DNA from: CAZAPG01 sp964486935
GTDB taxonomy: Bacteria; Chloroflexota; Anaerolineae; 4572-78; J111
Assembly (NCBI GenBank): GCA_964486935.1
Contig: CAZAPG010000008.1
Coordinates: forward strand, 1-64,000
DNA: 64,000 nt
Reading direction: 5' to 3'
Of this stretch, positions 43,238 through 50,873 are shown piece after piece. How positions within the stretch are numbered: the stretch's first letter is position 1; each line of letters starts with the position of its first letter. The translations under genes and the position numbers were made by a program. The notes under the pieces are model-generated. The model worked only from the letters and a program-made list of their open reading frames with translations, did no database searches and had not been told where the DNA came from.

Positions 43238-45346
43238 ATGCGTTTGGCGGATCGTTTACGGGTGGCGCATCGTCGCAATTTTGTGGGGAGAACCCCGGAG
43301 TTGGCCCTGTTTAATTCTGCCCTGGCGGCAGAATCCCCACCCTTTTACGTGCTGTATATTTTTGGCCCCGGCGGCATTGGCAAAACTTCTCTCTTGCGAG
43401 AGTTTGTTTACCAGTGCGAGCAACACCAGGTATCAGTCATTCACCTCGATGGCCGCGATATCGAACCAACCCCCGAATCTTTTCTCAGGGCGCTGCAAGC
43501 GGCTTTGGGTTTAACGCCGCCCGCTTCGCCGGTTGAATTTTTGGCGGCCCAAACCCGGCGCAGCGTGCTGTTGATTGACACCTATGAAATGCTGATGCCT
43601 CTGGACCGGTGGTTGCGGCAATACTTTCTCCCCCAATTATCGGATAATGTCTTGACCGTTCTGGCCGGCCGCGATAGTCCGGCGCTGGCCTGGCGCACCG
43701 ACCCCGGCTGGCAGGCCGTCCTAAAAATTTTGCCTCTACGCAATTTAAACCCCCAGGAAAGCCAGACTTATTTAACCAACGTTCAAATTCCGCTTGAACA
43801 ACATCAACAAATTTTAAGCTTTACCTATGGCCATCCATTGGCCCTATCTTTGGTGGCCGATTTGTTTGCCCAGCGCCAAAATCTTCAGCTTCAATTTGAG
43901 GCTCCGCCTGATATGATTAAGGCCCTGTTGGAACGTCTGGTGCAGAAAGTTCCCAGCCCGGCCCACCGCACCGCGCTAGAAGCCTGCGCCATTGTGCGCG
44001 TTACCACCGAGGCGCTGCTGGCCGAAATGCTGGCCGTTTCCACCCCGGCCCAACAGGGGGTACGCGAACTTTTTGAATGGCTGCGCCAGCTCTCCTTCAT
44101 CGAAACAAACGCCGAAGGGCTTTTTCCGCACGATTTAATCCGCGAGGCGTTGGTAGCCGACTTGTGCTGGCGCAACCCCGATTGGTACGCCGAGCTTCAT
44201 CGCCGCGCCCGCAGCTACTATACCTTGCATTTGCAGCAAACAGCCGGGCGGGCGCAGCAGCAAGTGTTGTTCGACTACGTTTTCCTGCATCGGGATAATC
44301 CGATGGTGCGCCCTTTTTTTGAGTGGCAAAGCGGCGGCAGCATCTTAACCGACACCCTCAAACAGGCCGATATCCCCAGCCTGATGACCATAGTTGCCAA
44401 ACACGAAGGCGACGAGTCGGCCCGCCTGGCCGCTTACTGGTGCAGCCGCCAGCCACAGGGCGCGCGCGTTTTTAGAGATATTGACATGCAGCCAAGCGGC
44501 CTGCTGCTCATGGTGAGCCTGGACCAGATTGACGCCCAGGATTTGGCAACAGACCCCGCCATTCATTCCGCTTTTGGTTATTTGCAGCAGCGCGCCCCCC
44601 TAAAACCCGGCCAAAAAGCCACCCTTTTTCGCTTTTGGCTGGCTCGCGATACCTATCAGTCGGTTTCGCCCATTCAGAGCCTTATTTTTATTATTATGGT
44701 TCAGCACTACATTACCACACCCAACCTGGCCTATACCATGCTGCCCTGCGCCGAGCCGGAATTTTGGGGGCCAATGTTTGCTTACGCCGATCTGCAAAGA
44801 GTTGCTCAAGCCGATTTTGAAATTGGCGGGCGGCGTTACGGAATGTACGGCCACGATTGGCGCGTGGTTCCCCCCCTCAACTGGCTGGCGCTGCTGGCTA
44901 ACCGGGAAATTGCCATTGCCCAGGGAGAGCAGGTTTTGCCGCCTGCCCCGCCTCAACCGTTGCTGGTTCTTAGCCAACCCGAATTTGAAGCCGCGGTAAA
45001 AGATGCCCTGCATAACTTTTTACAGCCAGATATGCTGCAAACCAACCCCCTGACGCAATCGCGGTTGGTGGTTAAACAGGCCGGAGCCAATGCTCCTAAA
45101 ACCGAGCGAGCCGCCGTTTTGAAAACCCTGCTGCAACAGGCGGCTGACTCGCTGCAAAACTCGCCGCGTGAGCTTAAATTCTATCGCGCCCTGTACCACA
45201 CCTATTTTCAACCGGCCTCCACCCAGGAGCAGACCGCCGAATTGCTGAACCTCCCATTTAGCACCTTTCGGCGTCATTTGAAAACGGGTCTGGCCCGCAC
45301 CACCCAAATACTCTGGCAGCAAGAAATTGACGGGCTGGAAAAATGA
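43238..45346 (+). CDS. STAND-type ATPase with C-terminal helix-turn-helix-like segment
   Basis: 702 aa from the ATG at 43238 (GGGAG upstream); a TTG at 43178 is the alternative. NFVGRTPELALF leads into Walker A GPGGIGKTSLL (43-53) and Walker B-like VLLIDTYEML, as in AAA/STAND regulators. The middle is helical without clear TPR spacing. The last 40 residues (QTAELLNLPFSTFRRHLKTGLARTT) look like a DNA-binding helix-turn-helix. I infer a signal-dependent switch that may regulate the genes just downstream; this is unproven. It ends before a strong terminator. Confidence 0.8.
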   Translation: MRLADRLRVAHRRNFVGRTPELALFNSALAAESPPFYVLYIFGPGGIGKTSLLREFVYQCEQHQVSVIHLDGRDIEPTPESFLRALQAALGLTPPASPVEFLAAQTRRSVLLIDTYEMLMPLDRWLRQYFLPQLSDNVLTVLAGRDSPALAWRTDPGWQAVLKILPLRNLNPQESQTYLTNVQIPLEQHQQILSFTYGHPLALSLVADLFAQRQNLQLQFEAPPDMIKALLERLVQKVPSPAHRTALEACAIVRVTTEALLAEMLAVSTPAQQGVRELFEWLRQLSFIETNAEGLFPHDLIREALVADLCWRNPDWYAELHRRARSYYTLHLQQTAGRAQQQVLFDYVFLHRDNPMVRPFFEWQSGGSILTDTLKQADIPSLMTIVAKHEGDESARLAAYWCSRQPQGARVFRDIDMQPSGLLLMVSLDQIDAQDLATDPAIHSAFGYLQQRAPLKPGQKATLFRFWLARDTYQSVSPIQSLIFIIMVQHYITTPNLAYTMLPCAEPEFWGPMFAYADLQRVAQADFEIGGRRYGMYGHDWRVVPPLNWLALLANREIAIAQGEQVLPPAPPQPLLVLSQPEFEAAVKDALHNFLQPDMLQTNPLTQSRLVVKQAGANAPKTERAAVLKTLLQQAADSLQNSPRELKFYRALYHTYFQPASTQEQTAELLNLPFSTFRRHLKTGLARTTQILWQQEIDGLEK

Positions 45347-45382
45347 GCAAAAAATGAGCATTTTTTGAGCTGGCATGTGAGC
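45344..45382. promoter_or_regulatory. Phased TGAGC repeats at the end of the STAND ATPase gene
   Basis: TGAGC occurs at 45344, 45355, 45366 and 45378, that is 11, 11 and 12 bp apart, about one helical turn. The first includes the stop codon. Could be a protein-binding array; chance or a tandem repeat is possible. Confidence 0.3.
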
Positions 45383-45395
45383 ACCCGCCTAATAT

Positions 45396-45433
45396 AAACT
45401 ACGATTGTTCAACAGAGCAATCGTAGTTTTTTT
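45396..45433 (+). terminator. Rho-independent terminator after the STAND ATPase gene
   Basis: AAACTACGATTG/CAATCGTAGTTT, 12 perfect pairs with a 10-nt loop and a run of seven T. It rules out an upstream start for the next gene. Confidence 0.88.
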
Positions 45434-45449
45434 ATGGATGGATGCTGAT

Positions 45450-45866
45450 ATGTCTACCGAAATAGAGCGGTTGGTGAAAGATTTGGTGATAGCCTGGAAT
45501 AGTCATAATCTTGACCGCCTGATAACCTTTTACGCCGATGAGTACACCGGCGACGATGTGGCCTTGGCCTCTCCCCGCACCGGGCCAGAGGGAGTGCGCC
45601 AGACGATGAGCCACTATCTAACCGCTTTCCCCGATTTACACTTTACGCTCGACGAATTGATTACCCATGATAATCGCGCCGCCCTGGCCTGGACGGCGCA
45701 GGGGACTCATCAGGGCAAGGTGCTCAATATTCCGGCCACCGGACGCCCTATCACTGCGCGGGGAGCCACCTTTTTGACATTTGCCGATTGCAAAATAGTT
45801 AAAGCCAGCCACATTTGGGATGTAGCCGGACTGCTGCGCTGTTTGGGCCTGTTGCCGGAGTTGTAA
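45450..45866 (+). CDS. SnoaL-like polyketide-cyclase-fold protein (1)
   Basis: 138 aa from the ATG at 45450; an in-frame ATG at 45438 is possible, but anything earlier lies inside the terminator. NTF2-like cone fold with the SnoaL ester-cyclase pattern: WNSHNLDRLITFYADEYTGDD, HYLTAFPDLHFTLDELITHDNRAALAWTAQGTHQG and NIPATGRPITARGATF. Family members include aldol cyclases of aromatic polyketides, but many have unknown substrates. First of three paralogues in this cluster. Confidence 0.88.
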   Translation: MSTEIERLVKDLVIAWNSHNLDRLITFYADEYTGDDVALASPRTGPEGVRQTMSHYLTAFPDLHFTLDELITHDNRAALAWTAQGTHQGKVLNIPATGRPITARGATFLTFADCKIVKASHIWDVAGLLRCLGLLPEL

Positions 45867-45963
45867 ACAAATTAGAGGGTATAACCCGACCTGTCGCGGT
45901 TAAATAAAACTCTCCGGTCGGGGCAGGCTGGCCGGGCAATCATAGTCAGTGGAGGGTAATTGA

Positions 45964-46374
45964 ATGTCTGTAGAGCAAAACAGAACGCTGGTTCAACGCA
46001 CCTTTGAGGCGCTCAATAACCATAACCTGGATGGGGTTGTTTCATATTGCGCGCCCGCCTGCCGGTTTCACGGCTGGGCTGCGGAAACATTAGACGCGGC
46101 GGGCTACAAAGCCGCTATGTCGGCGATACTGGCCGGTTTCCCGGACGCCCACTTCCGCATCGACGATATTGTTGCCGAAGGTGATAAAGTTGCCGCGCGA
46201 CACACCCTGCAAGGTACGCATCAGGCCGAGTTCCAGGGGATTCCGGCTACCGGGAAAAAAGCGCACGTCAGCGCCATTGTCATGTTCCGCATAGAAAACG
46301 GCGCGGCGGTTGAGCTTTGGCTCAATGCCGATTTAATGGGTCTGATGCAACAGCTTGGCGTAATTCCTGCTTAA
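45964..46374 (+). CDS. SnoaL-like polyketide-cyclase-fold protein (2)
   Basis: 136 aa. Same fold and motif order as its neighbour (LNNHNLDGVVSYCAPACRFHGW, FPDAHFRIDDIVAEGDKVAARHTLQGTHQAEF, IPATGKKAHVSAIVMFRIENGA). The conserved polar residues of the pocket (Asp, His, Arg) are present. GGAGGG precedes the ATG. It lies 97 nt after the first paralogue and 32 nt before a membrane protein gene. Confidence 0.9.
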   Translation: MSVEQNRTLVQRTFEALNNHNLDGVVSYCAPACRFHGWAAETLDAAGYKAAMSAILAGFPDAHFRIDDIVAEGDKVAARHTLQGTHQAEFQGIPATGKKAHVSAIVMFRIENGAAVELWLNADLMGLMQQLGVIPA

Positions 46375-46406
46375 AGATAATTACTCTAACAAAATAGGGA
46401 GGCTCT

Positions 46407-46865
46407 ATGAAAACCTGGCATAAAATTTTGGTTGTTACCCTTTTCTTTGGGGTGCTGACATTTTTATCAAACCCCAATGGGCCGTTGGGCGCGTTTTGGG
46501 CGCCGGACCCAAGTTTTCCCGTTCCCAGTAGCGGGCAGTTGCCCCTGTTTCTCTTCCTAAATATAGCCGAGTCGCTGGTGTTTGGTTTGGGGATAGCCTT
46601 TTTGATGTTTGGATATCCGCTCGTACAGGGGTTGGGCGTAGCTTCAAAAGGGTTAACCTGGGCGGCGTTTATCTCGATTGTTTGGCTGCTGATTAGCTGG
46701 TGGCCTCACGATAGCCTGCATGTCTTCAACGGGATGAACTTAACCGGCCTGTTAGTAATTGAATATCTTTTCCACCTCACGTTAATGATTACCGGTTTGA
46801 TTCTGGCTTATTTCTTTATAGCCATAGGGCGTCGGGCCTCAACTAACATTGGCCAAACTACCTGA
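46407..46865 (+). CDS. Four-TM membrane protein of the SnoaL cluster
   Basis: 152 aa with four hydrophobic helices (about 5-25, 45-70, 82-100 and 115-142) and short loops, one rich in Pro (PDPSFPVPSSGQLP). A Trp-Trp-Pro-His-Asp motif follows TM3. No transporter signature is visible; I do not recognise the family. GGGAGG precedes the ATG; flanked by SnoaL-like and another membrane protein gene. Confidence 0.72.
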   Translation: MKTWHKILVVTLFFGVLTFLSNPNGPLGAFWAPDPSFPVPSSGQLPLFLFLNIAESLVFGLGIAFLMFGYPLVQGLGVASKGLTWAAFISIVWLLISWWPHDSLHVFNGMNLTGLLVIEYLFHLTLMITGLILAYFFIAIGRRASTNIGQTT

Positions 46866-46902
46866 TTGGCAAAGTTGATTAAATAATTTACGGAGGAACC
46901 AA

Positions 46903-47592
46903 ATGACTATCAATGCAATGCCCGCCACATCAGCCGAGGAACGGGTGGCCGCGCCCTCGTTTGAAAAATTTGCCGGCGGCTGCACCATCGCCGCCGGAAT
47001 TATCAATTTTTTGTATGCGGTCGCTTTTGTGGTCATTGCCCGCAGCCAGCCGCAGTTGGGGGGGCTGCTCAGCGCGCTGTGCTTGCTGTTAAGCGGCCTG
47101 CTGGTGACGACCACCGTAACGGCGCTTTATCAACGTTTGCGGATGGTTGATGGGGCCTTTGCCCTGTGGGCGCTGTTGTTGGGGTTGGGCGGCTCGCTGG
47201 GGGCGGCTATCCACGGCGGCTATGATTTAGGCAATGCGCTTCACCGGCCCGGCCTGAGCGATGAGTTAATCGGCGGGCTGGCTACCCTGCCCAGCCAGAT
47301 TGACCCGCGCGGCCTGACTACTTTTGGGGTGATGGGTATTGCCCTGTTGGTTGTTACCTGGTTAATGGGGCGCAGCCAGGGATTTCCGCAGGGGTTACAC
47401 TATCTTGGTTATTTGCTGGCGGCGCTCTTTATTATTCTCTATCTGGCCCGCCTGATTATTCTTGACCCGGCCAATTTGATTTTGGTGATTCCCGTATTAA
47501 TTGCCGGTTTTGTAGTCAACCCCGTCTGGCATATCTGGCTGGGGCTGGTGCTGTGGCGCGGTCAAAATGGCGGATCAGGCCGCCAATTCTAA
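46903..47592 (+). CDS. Six-TM membrane protein of the SnoaL cluster
   Basis: 229 aa with six hydrophobic segments; a 25-residue soluble N-terminus precedes the first. The helix-loop pattern (GGCTIAAGIINFLYAVAFVVI, LLSGLLVTTTVTALYQRL, FGVMGIALLVVTWLMG) is of DUF4386-like proteins, though I hold this loosely. No charged pore residues or known motifs. CGGAGG precedes the ATG. It lies 37 nt after the four-TM protein gene, so the two may act together. Confidence 0.72.
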   Translation: MTINAMPATSAEERVAAPSFEKFAGGCTIAAGIINFLYAVAFVVIARSQPQLGGLLSALCLLLSGLLVTTTVTALYQRLRMVDGAFALWALLLGLGGSLGAAIHGGYDLGNALHRPGLSDELIGGLATLPSQIDPRGLTTFGVMGIALLVVTWLMGRSQGFPQGLHYLGYLLAALFIILYLARLIILDPANLILVIPVLIAGFVVNPVWHIWLGLVLWRGQNGGSGRQF

Positions 47593-47630
47593 TCATACTG
47601 ACAAAATTTTCAAAAAAGGGAGAACTATAA

Positions 47631-48059
47631 ATGTCAACCGAACAAAATAAAGTGATTGTTAGCCGTGTGTATGACGAGTTGCTAAATCAGGAGAACAAAA
47701 GCGTTATTGACCAGGTGTTTGCCCCGGATGTTGTCATCCACGACCCTTTTCTGGGTACCGTATCGGGGGTAGATTTTTTCAGGAAGGTGCTGGGCATATT
47801 TGATGCCGCTTTTCCGGGGCATCGCGTAAAGGCGCATCAACTAATTGGCGAGGGCGATTTTGTAAGCGTGCTGCATACCCACACCGCCAAACACTCCGGC
47901 CCGTTTATGGGGGTGGCCCCGACCGGTAAAGAGGTAACGGTCAATGGCGTTGATGTTTTCCGCATGGCCAATGGAAAGATTGCAGAATTCTGGCGGCATG
48001 ATGATATGGCCGGTTTGTTGATGCAGCTCGGCATCGTTTCACCCCCGGCCCAGGCCTAG
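47631..48059 (+). CDS. SnoaL-like polyketide-cyclase-fold protein (3)
   Basis: 142 aa. Third NTF2-like/SnoaL paralogue: VYDELLNQENKSVIDQVFAPDVVIHDPF, FPGHRVKAHQLIGEGDFVSVLHTHTAKHSG, APTGKEVTVNGVDVFRMANGKIAEFWRHDD. Less similar to copies 1 and 2 than they are to each other, so not a very recent duplicate. AGGGAG precedes the ATG. Confidence 0.9.
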   Translation: MSTEQNKVIVSRVYDELLNQENKSVIDQVFAPDVVIHDPFLGTVSGVDFFRKVLGIFDAAFPGHRVKAHQLIGEGDFVSVLHTHTAKHSGPFMGVAPTGKEVTVNGVDVFRMANGKIAEFWRHDDMAGLLMQLGIVSPPAQA

Positions 48060-48091
48060 ACTAAAAATCTTTTGTCACGCTACAAGTAAGG

Positions 48092-48117
48092 CTCCGGCCA
48101 GCCTGCGCTGGCCGGAG
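48092..48117. promoter_or_regulatory. Perfect hairpin before the cupin gene
   Basis: CTCCGGCCAG, loop CCTGCG, CTGGCCGGAG, without a T-run. It sits 20 nt before the cupin start and may act as an RNA processing or attenuation structure within the operon. Confidence 0.4.
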
Positions 48118-48137
48118 AAATCAAAAGGAGTTGAAAA

Positions 48138-48611
48138 ATGGCAACGAACCAACCCAGAGCTGTCCCCGCTGGCGAGGGATTGATTCTCCAGTCAGGCCCC
48201 GGCAGGGACCTTATTTTCAAGGTTACTGGCGATGATACTGGCGGGGCTTTCGATTATTTTATTGTCGGAGTTGCGCCGCGCGGCGGTCCGCCTTTGCACG
48301 TCCACCATGGGCAACACGAAACAATCTATGTTGTGAAAGGCCGTTACAAAATACGGAGCGGCGACGAAATTTTCTACTGCGGTCCAGGGGATTTTGCCTT
48401 TCTGCCGGCGGACTTCCCCCATGCCTTCCTAAACCTAACAGATGAACCGGGCGAAGTTATTGTTGTTTTTGTTCCGGGTGGTGGACACAAGTTTTTTGAA
48501 GAGTTTGGGCCTATTGCGCGCAGCGGTCCACCAGACCCCAAGAAATTAGCCCCACTTTTTGAAAAACATAACATGAGCCTTTTGGGGCCGCCTCTATCGC
48601 CGGATGATTAG
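48138..48611 (+). CDS. Cupin-domain protein
   Basis: 157 aa with one cupin barrel. Motif 1 is HVHHGQHETIYVVKG (His54, His56, His60/Glu61) and motif 2 is PADFPHAF (His95), a complete metal-binding set. It resembles quercetin-dioxygenase-like cupins, so an oxygenase or small-molecule-binding role is likely. AAAGGAG precedes the ATG. Part of the SnoaL cluster. Confidence 0.9.
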   Translation: MATNQPRAVPAGEGLILQSGPGRDLIFKVTGDDTGGAFDYFIVGVAPRGGPPLHVHHGQHETIYVVKGRYKIRSGDEIFYCGPGDFAFLPADFPHAFLNLTDEPGEVIVVFVPGGGHKFFEEFGPIARSGPPDPKKLAPLFEKHNMSLLGPPLSPDD

Positions 48612-48652
48612 AAACATTAAAATTGAAGTGTTAAAAGTTACAGGAGGCCGAC

Positions 48653-48943
48653 ATGTACGGCACTATCGCCAAAGTTAGCATTAACCCGGAGAAAATTGGA
48701 GAATTGGAGGCCCTGGCCAAACGGCTTGACCTGGCGCCAGGTCAGGTGGCTCGATATGTCTACCAGATGGATGCCAATCCCAATGAGTTATACCTGGTGG
48801 CAGTTTTTGAAAGCCGGGAAGCTTATCATACCAACGCGGCCAACCCGAATCAGCACCAGCGTTTTTTGGAACTGCGGGCGCTGCTCGCCGCCGACCCGGA
48901 GTGGCACGATGGCGAGATTATAGATGATAAAGTAGCCCTATGA
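48653..48943 (+). CDS. Antibiotic-biosynthesis-monooxygenase (ABM) fold protein
   Basis: 96 aa dimeric alpha/beta barrel. IAKVSINPEKIGELEALAKRL, RYVYQMDANPNELYLVAVFESREAYHTNAANPNQHQRF fits the ABM pattern of cofactor-free monooxygenases and quinol oxygenases. ACAGGAGG precedes the ATG. Its stop overlaps the next gene's start (ATGA), so the two are translationally coupled. Confidence 0.87.
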   Translation: MYGTIAKVSINPEKIGELEALAKRLDLAPGQVARYVYQMDANPNELYLVAVFESREAYHTNAANPNQHQRFLELRALLAADPEWHDGEIIDDKVAL

Positions 48944-49833
48944 ACCCGGATGTCGCCCTAACCAATTTAACCGAAGCCCAACTTGAGACGGCGGTGGAAG
49001 AAAATCTGTTTGACCTGTTCCGGGCGATGGCCGCCATTCTGCCCGATAGCGAAATTGTAGAGAGCGACAAACTCAGTTACCATCTCACCTTTCCCACCAA
49101 TCCGATGTTCAAAGGCGTCTGGCAGACGCGCCTGCAGGCTGATGAAGTGGAAGCGGCTATTGACCAGACTATCGCCTGGTTTAAGGCCCGCAACGCGCCA
49201 TTTTTCTTCTGGTGGACCGGGCCGGGAACCCAACCGCGCGATTTAGGGGAACGCTTAATGGCCCGCGGGCTGCTCTCGATGGAAGAGCAAATGGAGGATC
49301 TGGCCCCCGGCATCAGGCAAACCGCTGCCGGCGCGCCCGGCATGGTGGCCGACTTGCGCCAGATGAACGAAGCTCTGCTCGCCCAAACGCCGCCCGGCTT
49401 CACCATCGAGGAAGCGCACACCGAAACCGCCCTGCTCGATTTTAAGCGGGTCTTTGTAGACAGCTACGAAATCCCCGATTGGGCCGGGCAAGCCTGGGTG
49501 GACGCAGCCTTAAAGGTAGGCATTGGCCAGACGCCCTGGCGCATGTATGTCGGCTATTTAAACGGCGAAGCCGTAGCTACCAACATGCTCTTCAACGGCG
49601 GCGGCGTTGCCAGCGTTTACGCGGTTGCCACGCTGCCCTCGGCGCGGGGGCAGGGTATTGGCGCGGCGATTACCCTTAAGCCGCTACTCAAAGCGCGAGA
49701 GATGGGCTATCGCTACGCCGTGCTTTTTTCCACCGAGATGGGCGTTGGCGTTTACGAGCGCATCGGTTTTAAGCTGACCAGCGCCCGAATCAATCGCTAT
49801 TTGTGGCAAAATCAGTTATCATCAGGAGATTAG
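48940..49833 (+). CDS. GNAT-family N-acetyltransferase
   Basis: 297 aa. The C-terminal GNAT domain (about 150-297) has VATLPSARGQGIGAAIT, a motif A variant of Q/RxxGxG/A that binds acetyl-CoA, and YERIGFKLT. The N-terminal half (1-140) is similar in size and may be a degenerate second GNAT copy. Acceptor unknown. Overlaps the ABM stop and is followed 8 nt later by the SRPBCC gene. Confidence 0.88.
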   Translation: MNPDVALTNLTEAQLETAVEENLFDLFRAMAAILPDSEIVESDKLSYHLTFPTNPMFKGVWQTRLQADEVEAAIDQTIAWFKARNAPFFFWWTGPGTQPRDLGERLMARGLLSMEEQMEDLAPGIRQTAAGAPGMVADLRQMNEALLAQTPPGFTIEEAHTETALLDFKRVFVDSYEIPDWAGQAWVDAALKVGIGQTPWRMYVGYLNGEAVATNMLFNGGGVASVYAVATLPSARGQGIGAAITLKPLLKAREMGYRYAVLFSTEMGVGVYERIGFKLTSARINRYLWQNQLSSGD

Positions 49834-49841
49834 AGATTTTA

Positions 49842-50462
49842 ATGTTTAACAACGATTATCATTTCATCACCTACTGGCGGGTTGAAAGCACGGTTGAGGA
49901 AGTTTCTGAAATTATCAGTAACGCGCCCGATTTGATGCGCTGGTGGCCCTCGGTTTATCTGGACGTGCGGGAGATGGAGCCGGGCGATGCGCAGGGTATT
50001 GGCAAAACGGTCAGCCTGTACACCAAAGGCTGGCTACCCTACACCCTGCGCTGGCAGTTCCGCGTTATCGAGAGTCGCTACCCGCGCGGCTTCACCCTGG
50101 AAGCCTGGGGCGATTTTGACGGGCGCGGTATCTGGACTTTTGAGCCGGATGGCGACTGGGTCAACATTATTTATGATTGGCAAATTCGGGCCGACAAGCC
50201 GCTACTGCGCTATCTGTCGCCCCTGCTCAAGCCTGTTTTTGCCGCCAACCACCGCTGGGCCATGGCCAAAGGCGAAGAGAGCCTGAAACTGGAACTGGCC
50301 CGCCGCCACGCCGTCACCCCTCAGGCAGCCGCCCTGGTTCCGGCTCCGCCGCCGCCAACCGCCGCTGTTACCTATTTGCCCTGGTTGGGCGCTCTGGTCG
50401 CCCTGCTGGGCCTGGCCTACTCCTTCAAAAAAATCTGGCAGAAAGGTAATCAGGCATCATAG
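49842..50462 (+). CDS. SRPBCC-fold protein with C-terminal membrane tail
   Basis: 206 aa from the ATG at 49842 (GGAG upstream overlapping the GNAT stop). A START/polyketide-cyclase-like helix-grip domain (about 1-150: ITYWRVESTVEEVSEIISNAPDLMRWW, RGIWTFEPDGDWVNIIYDW) is followed by an Ala/Pro linker. A single TM helix (about 178-198, LPWLGALVALLGLAYSF) ends in Lys. It would be tail-anchored with the binding domain in the cytoplasm. Last gene of the cluster. Confidence 0.82.
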   Translation: MFNNDYHFITYWRVESTVEEVSEIISNAPDLMRWWPSVYLDVREMEPGDAQGIGKTVSLYTKGWLPYTLRWQFRVIESRYPRGFTLEAWGDFDGRGIWTFEPDGDWVNIIYDWQIRADKPLLRYLSPLLKPVFAANHRWAMAKGEESLKLELARRHAVTPQAAALVPAPPPPTAAVTYLPWLGALVALLGLAYSFKKIWQKGNQAS

Positions 50463-50465
50463 AGC

Positions 50466-50690
50466 CTATCTATTACCCACAAGTCATTTGAGCCACCCTT
50501 GCTGCGAATGAATTCGCAGGCTAATAGCTCAAGTCGGCTCAAAGCCGACTCAAAATGTCCTTGTCAGAGTGAAAACAGTGTGCTTTAGCATACTTTAGTT
50601 ACACCTGCACTTGCAGCGCAGGCGCAAGTGTTAGCCCTGAATTTCAATTCGGGGCGAACGCCGGGCGCCAAAGATGTGGGTAATAGATAG
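50466..50690. repeat. Multi-hairpin repeat with 16-bp perfect terminal inverted repeats, copy 2
   Basis: 225 bp bounded by CTATCTATTACCCACA (50466-50481) and its exact complement (50675-50690). Inside are hairpins with GCCTGCGAAT, AGTCGGCT, CACTTGC and CTGAATT arms in the same order as copy 1 at 39021. It begins 4 bp after the SRPBCC stop. No coding capacity. Fills half of the 411-bp gap before miaB. Confidence 0.75.
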
Positions 50691-50779
50691 ATCATAGAGC
50701 GCTTGATGATTCCAAATCGAAGGCGTTAATTTTGCAACCGGGCAGTCTGTTATTACAATCCCTGTGTGTTTGGGTTGCC

Positions 50780-50808
50780 TTGGCAAAGGCAACAACATCC
50801 ATTATACT
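50780..50808 (+). promoter_or_regulatory. Predicted promoter of miaB
   Basis: TTGGCA (50780-50785), a 17-bp spacer and TATACT (50803-50808), near-identical to the recN promoter. Leader about 58 nt. Confidence 0.65.
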
Positions 50809-50873
50809 AAAGCCATCAGCCGGACAAATTACGCATCTTTCAATTTGAAACAAGTTGAGTAGAGGTTGTTTGC

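Noticed and set aside
45405..45449. Earlier start for the first SnoaL-like protein
   Set aside because: It falls inside a perfect terminator hairpin with its T-run.
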